A stretch of 64,000 bases of DNA from Acridotheres tristis (lineage: Eukaryota > Chordata > Aves > Passeriformes > Sturnidae). Of this stretch, positions 1-9,329 are shown in pieces (positions within the stretch are counted from its first letter, which is position 1; each line of letters starts with the position of its first letter). The stretch lies in assembly GCA_037013685.1 (NCBI GenBank), contig CM072906.1, positions 6,384,001-6,448,000 of the forward strand. The letters are read 5' to 3'. The translations under genes and the position numbers were made by a program. A model generated the notes under the pieces. The model made no database searches. It was given only the letters and a program-made list of their open reading frames with translations, and was not told the DNA's origin.

Positions 1-484
1 CATGACCCGCCACATGCGCAGCCACCTCGGCCTGAAGCCCTTCGCCTGCGACGCCTGCGGGATGCGCTTCACTCGCCAGTACCGCCTGACCGAGCACATG
101 CGCATCCACTCGGGCGAGAAGCCCTACGAGTGCCAGGTGTGCGGCGGGAAGTTCGCCCAGCAGCGCAACCTCATCAGCCACATGAAGATGCACGCGGCCG
201 GCCCCGACGGCAAAGCCAAGCTGGACTTCCCCGACAGCGTCTATGCCATGGCCCGTCTCACCGCCGACCAGCTGGGGCTCAAGCAGGAGAAGGCGGCCGA
301 GCTGCTCTCCCACACCTCGCACTTCCTCAGCGACCCCAAGGCCATGGAGAGCCTCTACCCCCTGGCCAAGTTCACGGCTGAGCACCTGGGGCTCAGCCAG
401 GACAAGGCGGCCGAGGTGCTGGCGCAGGCTCCACACCTCCACACCGAGGCCGCCCGGACCATAGAGCGATACTCGCCCCCCTAG
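1..484 (+). CDS. HIC1: HIC1 transcriptional repressor, C-terminal part (partial, 5' end outside window)
   Basis: C-terminal 160 residues of a C2H2 zinc-finger protein, ending at TAG 482-484. Base 1 is the last base of the preceding codon, so the frame continues upstream. The His pair of one finger (His4, His8, counting from the codon at 2-4) is followed by two complete fingers with Cys16/Cys19/His32/His36 and Cys44/Cys47/His60/His64, joined by the linkers LGLKP and SGEKP. A tail of about 95 residues follows and ends in RTIERYSPP. From memory, vertebrate HIC1 ends in a very similar tail (human ends in a close RTIDRFSPT form). HIC1 is a nuclear BTB-domain repressor and tumour suppressor that binds GGCA-type sites through these fingers. 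The convergent neighbour SMG6 is the same as in mammals, which favours HIC1 over its paralogue HIC2. The tail contains a 30-residue internal repeat (see findings). Third codon positions are almost all G or C. Confidence 0.93.
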   Translation, partial: MTRHMRSHLGLKPFACDACGMRFTRQYRLTEHMRIHSGEKPYECQVCGGKFAQQRNLISHMKMHAAGPDGKAKLDFPDSVYAMARLTADQLGLKQEKAAELLSHTSHFLSDPKAMESLYPLAKFTAEHLGLSQDKAAEVLAQAPHLHTEAARTIERYSPP

Positions 485-1378
485 CACCGGCCTGGCCGGG
501 GGGCTGGGGGGGCCGCTGGGCTCCCCTCGCTGCCCCGTGTGGAGCTGGGGCGGGGGGGCGAGAGGTGATGGGTGCTCGTCCCCTGGCGCTGCCGACGGTC
601 CCGGAGAACTCGCTCGTAGCGATGGTCCCATGAGAGCTGCTCCGGGATGGATGGACGGCGTGTCCCTCGACCAGCGCCCCGGCTTGCTCGGGAGAAGCCG
701 ATAAATCAGGGACTGACCCCGCGGCACCTCCGCCCCTTGCCGTGGGGGGTGCCGGGACCCCGGCACCGGGCGGCAGCGACGCACAAGCTGTGAGGCCGGG
801 CTGCGCCCCGAGGCTTTGGAGGACATGAGCCCGCTCCTTACCTCAGGGCTGCCGGCCCCGGGCGAGGAGACGCCCTCGGCAGCCGCCGCGTCGCTGCGGC
901 CCCACGGTGGGACCCGGCGGCGCTCGGCTTTGCCGCGACGGGACCCGGACTGTGCCTCCCCGACCGCCGCGGGCCGTGAGTAGTTCGTCCGTCGTGGCTG
1001 GAGCGACGCCTCCGTGCTGAGCGGGAGCGGCCAGCGCCGGGCTGGGGGTGTGAGCCCGAGCACGCCGGGGGCTCGGGGACAGACTGACGGAGGGGGACGG
1101 GGGGCTCTGAGCAGCAGGCGCGGGACGGGGGAGAGGCGGTCACGTCCATGCTGGGGAGGCCGGGGAATCGCGATGCTCCTCGCCCCGAAGCAAGCACTGA
1201 CCTCCCGTCCCGAACGCAGGGGCTCAGCCCGGGCTGCTCCCCGTGTTTTTAGGAGGTGGGGCACGGCCTGTCCCAGACTGAGCCCCTGGGCCCTGCCTCG
1301 CCATCAGGGATGCCAGGGGGGCACCCGGGCCAGCCCCGGGATCCGGCGGATTCGCCCTCCGGCGGCCACTCGCCTTGA

Positions 1379-1411
1379 TTATTTTTTATTTTTTTATTTT
1401 TGCCAAAGACG
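1379..1411 (+). promoter_or_regulatory. U-rich element in HIC1 3' UTR
   Basis: A 33-base run of T interrupted by single A residues, lying in otherwise GC-rich 3' UTR. In the mRNA it would be a U-rich tract of the type bound by HuR/ELAV or TIA proteins. It has no classic overlapping AUUUA pentamers. A function in mRNA stability is inference. Confidence 0.4.
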
Positions 1412-2011
1412 CCCGTCTCCAGCGCGGCCGGGCCGGGCCGGGGGGTCCATGACAAAGACAAAGCGGTCTCTGGTTTGTCAGCTACGGGAGGTGGGCAGGG
1501 GCTGCGGGAGGGGGCCGTGGGGCAGAGCCCAGGGGATGCATGTGACCTGGGGCCGAGTCCCCCCCCGGGCACCTTCTGCCACCACCGCACCCCCTCTCCC
1601 ACCTTCTGCTCGGTGTGGGCAAAGTCCCCCCAGCCTGGACCCCCCCGGCCCGTGCCCTGACCCCTCCGTTGGGGCTAATGTGAAGCTTCTCCCCCCTCCT
1701 GAGCCCCCTCCTCTCCTTTGCACACGAGGCTCCGGGCGGCCGCCAGCAGCGACTGCCCCCGGCCTCGCAGCCACTGTGCCTTAGCCTGAGCTGGCCGCTC
1801 CTGCCCAGCTGCCCCCCGAGCCTCCCGGGCCTGTCCCGGTCCCCCAGGGCCGGCGGTGTCCCCCGGAGCTGCCGTGGGGTGACTGGCGGCGGTGGTAGCA
1901 CCCAAAGCACAGCTGGCAGCGCCCAGCGGGGCCCTGCCCCCCCTGTATCACGTCCAATTTGTACACGGGCTTCTCGCCCTCTTTTTTTTCTATAGTCGAA
2001 ACGGAATGAGC

Positions 2012-2017
2012 AATAAA
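2012..2017 (+). terminator. HIC1: HIC1 polyadenylation signal
   Basis: AATAAA on the plus strand, 1.5 kb after the HIC1 stop codon. The next 45 bases include CA-rich and then T/G-containing sequence suited to a cleavage site and downstream element. It is the only canonical hexamer I noticed between the stop and 2100. Confidence 0.7.
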
Positions 2018-2035
2018 GTGACATTAACACGCGTG

Positions 2036-4144
2036 GCCTCGCGTTCTTCTCTGGGGAGGGGCCTGGCTGGTGCAGGGCTGATGCTGAGCATGGCTGGGAG
2101 TGACCCCGGGGGACGTCTGTGGGTGCAGAGCTGAAGGGAGGGGACCCAAGGGGCTTCGTTGTGCATCTGGTTTGTCCAGACCCCCTCAGCTGGGGAGCAG
2201 CAGCAGATGCAGGTGGGACAGAGCCGCTGTCATCCTTAAAACGTGTCCCACTGCTGTCCCTCCCTGGTGTCCCCCACCCCAACCTCAGCAGCAGCTCATG
2301 TGCTGACAGCAAATGACACACCACACTGCACTGACACATGTTTAATACTAAAAATTATTAAAACCAACTTAACAACCCAAAGACGGGCGCTGCCCCAGGA
2401 CAAGGGCTTCCAGCAGCCTGGCATGGATGGCTCCAGGTGCTCAAGCTCTGCTTGCCGTTGTGCCAGCTGGTCTGGTGGCACCAAAACTGTCCCACGGCCG
2501 AGCCTGTGATACGTCTGGCAGAGCTGCAGGGCCCTCTGGGCTGGTGGTACCTCGGGAAGGGCCTCGGAAAGCAACACTGGGGCAGCGCCGTAAGAAAACA
2601 AACACTGGAACACACCCGGCATGGAGGAGAAGGCAAAGTCTCTGCAAAGCTGGCAGCCAGCACGGCTGTGGGCAAGGAACGGGGACGTGGGTGCTGTGCT
2701 GATGGCTCCCTGTGCCCCACAGCAGCCGTGGGCACCCCGAAGTCTCTGTGGGATGGGCTGTGCCCTGCAGCACAGCCCCTGTGCCCGCTGCCCCAGGCTG
2801 GGCACTGCTCTGGCACAGGTCATCCAGCACAACCCCGTGTGTCCATGGTGCTGCCTAGGCTCTGACCCTGGTGCTGGCCCTGGCCCTGGGGCTGGGCAGC
2901 TGCCACAGGGGTAACTGGACTTCCTGATGCAGACACCAGGTCTGAGCCACCCACACAGGAAAGGAAAACGCTGGGCTCTGTCCTGCTGCTTCCTCCACCA
3001 CCTCTGACACTTCCCTCCTACGGCTGTGGTGCCCCAGCAGGGACCAGGGGTGGCCTTGGGGTTGCTCCCACCCTCGGCTCATGGGACTGGGACTTGACAG
3101 AGCTCCAGGGGCTCTGGTTCACGGGTTAATGCTCCCTCTTAGCTTCTGTATCTGGTGTGTCACTGGGGACAGGACACTTGGTGATGGGACAACGTGGGGT
3201 GTGGAAGGCTTAGAAGCACCCCAACCCCAAATCCAAGCGCAAAATGACACAGGGACAAGGCAATGGCTCCATCCATGGACCCTCTCAGCTAGGCAAATAG
3301 TGGGGCTGAGCATTTCTGTGGTTCTCTCTGACTGCAGCCATAGGCAGAAGCTAGATCCCACATTGAAGGGACATTGCCTGTGGCAATGTGAGGACACACA
3401 GTACCCGTGGGACAGCTGGTCCTGGGGTCCTTGGAGAATTTTGTTAGCCTCATACTGGGTCTTAGGTCAAAAGCGTGCCTAAAGGTAGCAGGGTAAAACT
3501 AAAGGATTTGGGAGAGAAGGGAAGGGGCTAGTAATGCCTGGGGTGAGCAGGGGATCAGGATGAAGCAGCTGTGGGGGTGTTCAAAGCCTCCCCCAGCAAA
3601 GCAGGCAGGGAACACACCTGAAAACTAACCTACACTGGAAAAATGAAACTCAACAAGCAAACCCCGCACCACGGAGAGGACAAACCCCTCTGCAAGCAGC
3701 ACTCCTGCATGGGGCAGCACACGGTGGGGAAGGGGATGGGGACCTGGGGCTGTCTGGCCATGCAGGACAAACAGGCTGGGGCAGGGGGAAACCTGCCCTT
3801 GAAGTCCATGGCCTCTCCAAGGGGCACAGGCTGGACTAAGCAATCCCAAAGTCTGTGCTGGCATGTCCCCAGTCTCTGCCCTACGCAGCCTACAAACCCA
3901 AAGAGCCACCAAGGTGTGACTCGAGCTCTCTGCACCCAAGCAAACCAAGCAAAAGGCCGGTGATCCAGCACAGGGCTCACCCAAAGCTTCCCTCGCCAGC
4001 GGGGCTCTCCAGCTCCGTGCTGGCACTGCCCAAAGGCTGGCGGGACCCTCAACGGCCCAGCCTCCACGTGAACCATCCACAGCAATGACCTTCCCAGCTG
4101 GTCTGCCCTCGGGGGGCCCTTCTCAGCACGGCCATTCTGGGGTG
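2036..4144. other. Intergenic region, or extended SMG6 3' UTR
   Basis: About 2.1 kb between the HIC1 polyadenylation site and the nearest SMG6 signal. I see no coding gene in it: the open frames on both strands lack any recognisable family. On the minus strand there is an ATTAAA hexamer at 2346-2341 in a short AT-rich patch (2338-2375). If that is used, this whole stretch would be SMG6 3' UTR of about 1.96 kb. That would leave the two convergent genes only about 0.3 kb apart. Confidence 0.5.
2341..2346 (-). terminator. SMG6: Candidate distal SMG6 polyadenylation signal (ATTAAA)
   Basis: Plus strand TTTAAT, which is ATTAAA on the minus strand, inside a local AT-rich patch that stands out from GC-rich flanks. 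A-rich and TG-containing sequence follows downstream on the minus strand. ATTAAA is the commonest variant hexamer in vertebrates. Its use by SMG6 is inference. Confidence 0.4.
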
Positions 4145-4279
4145 GGTTGAAGACGTGGCGTTTATTGTTCGTGGTGGGCTGGCGGCGGTGGCGGCGCGGC
4201 GAGGCCGCCGCTGGAGCCGGGCTCCCGCCGTCAGGGGCTGCGTGACTCGCTCAGGGGCCCTGGGCCCCGCTTGGCCCCC
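4145..4279 (-). other. SMG6: SMG6 proximal 3' untranslated region
   Basis: Sequence between the SMG6 stop (TGA at 4282-4280) and the nearest AATAAA. It is extremely GC-rich, with GGC/GCC repeats around 4180-4215. The exact end is an estimate, and a longer form ending near 2320 is possible. Confidence 0.55.
4161..4166 (-). terminator. SMG6: Candidate proximal SMG6 polyadenylation signal (AATAAA)
   Basis: Plus strand TTTATT, which is AATAAA on the minus strand, 114 bases after the SMG6 stop codon. The hexamer is canonical, but no clear GT-rich downstream element follows. It may be a weaker site used alongside a distal one. Confidence 0.5.
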
Positions 4280-4410
4280 TCAGCCCTCCTGAGCCCACTT
4301 GAGGAAGGTGGGGATGTCCCGCACCGGCACGTTGCGGGTCAGAGCTTTGACTCGCAGGTTCCGGTCGTCCGTCAGCAAAACCACTTCCCTGAGCAAACGG
4401 ATGGGATCGT
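4280..4410 (-). CDS. SMG6: SMG6 last coding exon (end of PIN domain)
   Basis: 131 nt. The first two bases complete the split codon G|AC (Asp), followed by DPIRLLREVVLLTDDRNLR, then VKALTRNVPVRDIPTFLKW and AQEG before the TGA. The motif LLTDDRNL carries the third catalytic Asp of the PIN nuclease (human D1392). The acceptor is CAG at 4413-4411 on the minus strand (plus-strand CTG), after a tract containing an (AC)n run. The C-terminus ends WAQEG where I recall human ending WAQVG. The exon is full length for the family. Confidence 0.96.
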
Positions 4411-4420
4411 CTGCAACGAG

Positions 4421-4432
4421 ACACACACACAC
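4421..4432. repeat. (AC)6 microsatellite
   Basis: Six perfect AC units, ten bases into the intron upstream of the last SMG6 exon (minus-strand sense), inside the acceptor tract. Length variation here could affect the polypyrimidine tract, but that is inference. Confidence 0.7.
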
Positions 4433-5279
4433 GGAGCACAGTGAAGCTCAGACCTGCCCCAGGCCTTCCACCCATCCCATGGTGACCCCCTACCCTCCCT
4501 GCTCCCAGCTCTCAGCTCCTTGCCAAGCTTCCTGGTGGGCCTCGGAGACAGCCCTGCATCCCCACGGCTGTCTGCTCCCCTCTCTGCTGCCCAGGGATGA
4601 TTTGTGATCACTGCCCACTGCCCACAGGGGTGGTGGACTGGCCACAGGCTGGGAAGAGGAGGTCCCTGCCTGACCCAGGCCAGGAAGACGGCCTGCGACC
4701 CTGGCTCCAGCAGGAAGCTGGTGCTATTATTCTGTTGATCTCATTATAAGATCTAAAGCCACCCCTTATTTTTTGTGGAGCTTTTTTGGAGTCGCCACTG
4801 ACACCGAAGCGTTTCTGGCTGGGGCTCAGACAGACACTCAGAGCTGATGCCTGAGAAAGAGCCGAAGGGATCTTGCCCCCAGATGGATGAGCTGCCCCGC
4901 ACGCAACGCGCCGGGCTGGGATGTGGGAGCCACGCTTACGTGTGTGAGAGGCAGGGGAAGCATATGGGGTATGTGTAAGCAGCTGGGTCCTGTGACCAGA
5001 GTACTGTTCCTATGAGCACAGGAAACACAGTGCCTCCGAGCCAGGACGGGAATGGAAAAAACAGAGTTTATGGGAGCCCAACATGGGCCCAGATTGGCTG
5101 CGCAGGGAGCAGCAGGACGAGGGGAAGGGGAGGGTGGCCAGGAACGCGGGCTACGGTCACGGTGTCGGGGCTGGGGATGACGGGTGAGCACCCAGCTGGC
5201 CCGTGCTGGAGGGAAGGGAACTGGGGGCTCAGTGGGAAGGCAGGCCAGGGATTGAGAGCTGCCTCAAGTGGGACCAGGA

Positions 5280-5540
5280 GGTTTTGCGCGGACACTTTAA
5301 GAAATGTGTAACAATAAACATCCTCTGCCCCGCGCTGGTGACGCGCCTCCTTGTTACAAACCAGAGGCTGTCAGCTTGTCAGGCCCCATTCCCCATAATC
5401 CACATGATTTCAAAATTCAGCATCATTTGCACATAAACATTTGGTGACGGTTTCTCTGTGAATCTGACAAGTTAAGCTGCTAAGAATTCGTGCTGACAAA
5501 TGCGGGTTGATTTCTTGGGCAGCTGCTGATGCGATTCCCA
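5280..5540. promoter_or_regulatory. Candidate intronic enhancer / conserved non-coding element
   Basis: A block of about 260 bases of balanced, low-CpG, non-repetitive sequence dense in homeodomain and SOX-type words. It has AACAAT and TTGTTAC in opposite orientation within 60 bases, and CTGTCA, TTGTCAGG, CTGACAAG and TGACAAAT (TGACA cores of MEIS/TGIF type). There is no coding potential. Assignment rests on motif density alone. Confidence 0.35.
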
Positions 5541-5936
5541 TCCCTGCCGCCCTGGCAACAGCCTGGAGGCTGTCTGGTCCCAGCACACATGGCTGATGCC
5601 AACCAGGAGTCCAGAGGAAAAAAAGTCCTGGACAGAAGGCATCAGGGGTCGTGGGGAGGAGGCATTTTCTGACCCTCTGTCACCACAAAAATGGCTCTGT
5701 GGATGTTTATGGTGGGTTTGTCACAGGCGGGGGCATCCCCAAGGTGCCATGAGGTGACATTTGGCAATGAAGTGGGAGGGCCGTAGCCTGGGGCTGACCG
5801 GAGGCAGGAGGTGGCACCTTGGTGTTGAAAGAGGCAAAATGCAGGAGGGAACAGATCCAAGGGCCATGAAAGAGAAATGGGAGGGGTCCATGGAATGCAA
5901 CAGAGAAGGGGCAAAGAGGATGTGAGGATGTCCCAC

Positions 5937-6018
5937 CTTTGTTGGAGGGCATGAAATCCTTGGCCTTGTCATTGCAATAGTGGAGGCAGCAGGACAGAAT
6001 CAGGTCATCATTGTTTCC
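5937..6018 (-). CDS. SMG6: SMG6 exon, PIN domain core
   Basis: 82 nt: GNNDDLILSCCLHYCNDK then AKDFMPSNK plus one base. The motif GNNDDLIL contains the second catalytic Asp of the PIN fold (human D1353). The donor AAAG|GTGGGA at 5936-5935 and the acceptor CCAG at 6020-6019 are both canonical. The last base (G) joins the next exon to make Asp. The loop KDFMPSNKDDPIR is slightly shorter or different from the human KDFMPASKEEPIR as I recall it, which is normal divergence. Confidence 0.96.
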
Positions 6019-6286
6019 CTGGAAAAGAAAGGGCAAGGTTACCCCTGGCAGGCAAAATTTTGCACGCCTACCACCCTGACTGCTGCACTGCCTCGAGACA
6101 CCCCAACAGAGCTCAGAGAGAGCAGGGCTGCCCCAAGCTGAAACACGAGGGCCTGCTCAGCCTCCTGCAAAGAGGGGGCACAGAGCCACCCCCTACACAG
6201 AGTCCATGGACCTCAGGGTCCCCGGTTTTCCCGGAGGAGGTGGTGGCAAAGAGCTCCCTGCTCTCAGAGTCCAGGATGCCCCTTAC
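6019..6286 (-). other. SMG6: SMG6 short intron (268 bp)
   Basis: Canonical donor GTAAGG at 6286-6281 and acceptor CAG ending at 6019. There is nothing else of note. It is the shortest intron in the window. Confidence 0.9.
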
Positions 6287-6498
6287 CTGCTGGCCAGTGG
6301 TGTCTTCACTGCGGAAGGAGATGGACTCCAGCTCATTGCCTCGGCTTGTCAGAGCCCTCAAACAGTTGTCCCGGCTCTCGAATCGCTCCTCCAGGAACTC
6401 GATGGACTTCCTGGCTCTCTCCTGCACTTGGCGGGCATAGCCTGCAGCCCGGTGCTCCATCTCTGGGCCCTTGGCCAGGCCATCCAGCTCGTTTATCA
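6287..6498 (-). CDS. SMG6: SMG6 exon, PIN domain
   Basis: 212 nt. The first two bases complete Val, then INELDGLAKGPEMEHRAAGY, ARQVQERARKSIEFLEERF, ESRDNCLRALTSRGNELES and ISFRSEDTTGQQ. This is the central helical part of the SMG6 PIN domain, nearly identical to the mammalian sequence as I recall it. The acceptor GAAG ends at 6499 and the donor is CAG|GTAAGG. The frame is open throughout and the exon ends in phase 0. Confidence 0.97.
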
Positions 6499-7510
6499 CT
6501 TCAAACAGGAAGAGGAGGTACAGTTACTATGGGACAAGGTGCTCCCGTGACCTGCTGCTGGAGCACGCAAGTTGCCAAGGCCTCAGGGTTGGGGCACTGG
6601 CAGCTGGCTCAGGAAATCTGGGTTCAGCTGCTGCAGTGTCCCTGTGCTCCTGGACTTGGCTGCAGGTCTGGAAAAGCTTTGCTGCCTTCCACCTCCATGG
6701 GTCACCTGGCTCGGCCCCGAGAGTGCAGGCACCTCACCCCCGCAGTGTAACTGGTGAGGGCAACTGGTTCTACCCTGCTGAACACTGGGGATCATCGCTG
6801 TGCCCCCCACCCACACTCCTGCACGACGACCAACAGCACATCCGTGCCAGGGGATGTCAGGAAACCCTGAACTCCTGCATCCTGCTCCTCTATCTCCGAG
6901 CACAGCAATGGCTGGTGGCACTGTGCCTCCTGCCCGTGTGGCACTGCCTGCCTCTGCACTGTCTGACTGCAGGGCTGCACATGGGAACAGGAAGCAGGCA
7001 GTTCCCACCCTGGCACTATTTCCCACACAAATCCCAGGCCTGTTTTCCCATTTGAAGCCACCACCCCGTGCTCCTGGCAGGGAACACACTCCTTTCAACA
7101 CCTCACCCATCTGGCTTTGAGCATCTGTCCTGCCTCGAGACGAGCTTGGAATGCAGGTGGATTCCCAGCCTGTTCACCTTGACTGGAACCCCTTGTACTG
7201 CTGCCAAGTGGTTGGGAATTCCAGCTGCTCCAGCCTGATGAGCCCAAGGGACCCCAGAGCTCCAGGAGGGACCAACCCTTGGGTGCTGAGGCTGCTGGAA
7301 GAAGCCACTCCACATGCGTGAGTGACGATGCTCGTGAGCACATTTGGACACACCCTTTATGTGCCCAGCCTCACAGCTGGCAGCAGGGCTGGGCACACAA
7401 ACGTGCATCCAGATGTGCAAACAAGTGTCCCCTGGCTGTGCTGGTGCGCGGGGCTGCGTGTGCACGGAGCTGGTGTGCACGTGTGTGCGAGGGAGCCTCC
7501 GCGCGCTCTC

Positions 7511-7522
7511 TGTGTGTGTGTG
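7511..7522. repeat. (TG)6 microsatellite
   Basis: Six perfect TG units, following a GTGTGC-rich stretch (7450-7490) that may be an older, decayed part of the same array. Confidence 0.65.
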
Positions 7523-9075
7523 TTTGAGCCATGGCTTCATTTCTGAAGATTGTTTCCGAGCTTGGAGCCAAGTCCTGAGTTCAAGTGGGAACTATGCATT
7601 CCTTGGGGGGTTCGGGGAGAGAGCTCGGGGTCTGAGGCCTCTCCCCAGTGCTGTGAATCACTGCCCGGGGAGCCTGCGTGATCGCTCTGTTCCATGGTGA
7701 GACTGGCACTCACTGTCTGGGTATTCCAATTAAATCTGCGTGGAGCTGCTTTGCTCTTCCCTGGCTGGAGACTCTTCTTGCTACCGACCTGATGCTGCCA
7801 TTTCCACACAATGCACGGCTGGGCCCGGGGTGGGGGGAGCCGTGCAAGAACGGAACATCAAACAGGAAAAGCTGGTATTCCCTCCCGAAATCCGCCTTCC
7901 TGCTTCCAAGCTAAACAGGCTTCAAAGGGGAGGCTTGTTTGTGCTTCTGCACCAGGCCTGGCTTCTCCATGGTGGGGTCAGGCTCAAGGAGCACGGAGCA
8001 GGTTAAAGAGCAAGAGAAACAAACCCAACGAGAAGCCATGCGTTTAACCCCTTGCTGCATCCCCGGGAAGAGCAGGGAGCAGTGCTGGGGGAAGGGCACT
8101 GTGCCTCTCTCCAGTCTGCCCATGGGACATGGCCTCTGTCCCCAGCAGCCACAGGCCTAGGGGATGGCTTCCTCCTGCCCATACTGACAGCTATCCTGGG
8201 GGGAATGTGACCAATTTGTGCATGGATAGGGAGTTGCTGGCTTTGGGGTGCTTCTAGGAGGCTTGTGGCAGCAGTGGGAGTTGAGTTACTCTGTCCCCAT
8301 ATAATGAGGCAGAAGGACAGGAGGGCACTAAAAGTGCTCAATCGTGCCCGTGGAAGGGCAGGCCAGGATCCTTTTGCAGGTTGGGGGCAGCAGCATCTTG
8401 GACAACGAGAGGACCAGGGTTTTCAGCTCTCCTGCTGCCCCTGGCTGGGGTTTGATAGAGCAGCCTCCCAGCAACCACCGGAATGCACCAGGAGGCAAAG
8501 TCATGGCTCCAGGGCAGGCTCCAGCTCTCCCAGGTGTTAACAAGCCCCATAGCCCACAGGGCTTCCCAGGCTCTGCTGGTGCTGCTGACTGCCTTCCCTT
8601 AGCTTCTGCAGTGCCAAGCCACCGACCAACTTGGCAGCTCCTGTGCTGAGCTGGGCAGGCATCCAGCCCTGCTCTCCCCACCCAGGGGTGCCATCCCCAG
8701 CCCCAGGAATCCCTTCTGAGCTGGGCTGCACAGCCTGAGGGGAAGGGCAGCAGCTGGACGTTGGCTCTGGGACAGGCAGAGCTGTCTGCTGGACAACAAG
8801 AGTTGAGAAGAAACTCCCACAATGGCTTGGAGGGCAGCACCCCTGCATGCCACGGGGTGCACCTGTGCCACCTCACCGCCTGGACACTGGAGATACCCAC
8901 AGGACCCAGCTGGTCCCCAGCCTCCTGGGGCTGTGGATGGGATGTGGGCTCTGCAATGCTCAGCCCCACTCCTGCCCCAGCCTCTCCAGCTGTCCTCGGG
9001 GATATTGTGAGTGCCAGGCTGGCACCAGGAGTGCCACTGGCCGGAGGAGCGGCACCTCCAGCCCGGAGCGTGATC

Positions 9076-9329
9076 AAACAATCAGAGCAAAGGCATCGAA
9101 CCAAATGCTGCCGCCACCCTGGGAGACCACCCAGCAGCACAGCCGTTATCTGCCAGGGTGAGTGTTTACCAATAACGGGAACCAGCTTGCTGTTTTACTG
9201 CGAGCTTTATAAGGATAAAAAGAAGGGCTGGGCTTGAGCAGCTCCGAGACGCTGGGACACAGGCCGGCCATTTGCTCAGCCTGCCTAAGCCCCAGCTCAG
9301 CTGGGATAAGCTATCTGCTCTGATTGTTT
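9076..9329. repeat. 14-bp perfect inverted pair (9076-9089 and 9316-9329)
   Basis: AAACAATCAGAGCA at 9076-9089 is exactly reverse-complemented at 9316-9329. Each arm carries a SOX-type AACAAT core. The 226-base spacer holds TGTTTACCAATAACG and a GCTTTATAAGGATAAAA word. It is directly followed and preceded by GATA-type sites near 9305-9315. This may be coincidence or a duplicated regulatory module. Confidence 0.45.

Larger units (their letters stand above)
485..2035 (+). other. HIC1: HIC1 3' untranslated region
   Basis: Non-coding sequence between the HIC1 stop codon and a good polyadenylation signal, AATAAA at 2012-2017. Cleavage is expected about 10-30 bases later. The end at 2035 is an estimate. 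It is very GC-rich, with long G runs just after the stop and one sharp U-rich block at 1379-1411. Several long open frames on both strands (for example 1014-1784 plus and 1482-2339 minus) are a by-product of the base composition. Assignment as a UTR is inference from the position and the signal; no splice or transcript evidence is available. Confidence 0.7.
4411..5936 (-). other. SMG6: SMG6 intron (1.5 kb)
   Basis: GT-AG intron between the last two coding exons. It holds a short (AC)6 run at 4421-4432 next to the acceptor and a block at 5280-5540 that looks like a conserved non-coding element (see findings). I see no coding sequence. Confidence 0.85.

Noticed and set aside
1..484. Assignment to HIC2 instead of HIC1
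   Set aside because: The fingers alone would allow either paralogue. The C-terminal tail resembles HIC1 as I recall it, and the convergent neighbour is SMG6, as in mammals.
1014..1784. 256-codon open frame on the plus strand in the HIC1 3' UTR
   Set aside because: Same composition effect. The translation is Arg/Pro/Gly-rich, and the frame is downstream of a proper HIC1 stop and crosses a poly-T block.
1482..2339. 285-codon open frame on the minus strand opposite the HIC1 3' UTR
   Set aside because: The GC-rich composition depletes stop codons on both strands here. The translation is Pro/Gly/Arg/Ser-rich without any domain.
8328..9140. 270-codon open frame on the minus strand
   Set aside because: It falls between two well-defined SMG6 exons, ends with no splice logic, and includes no known domain.
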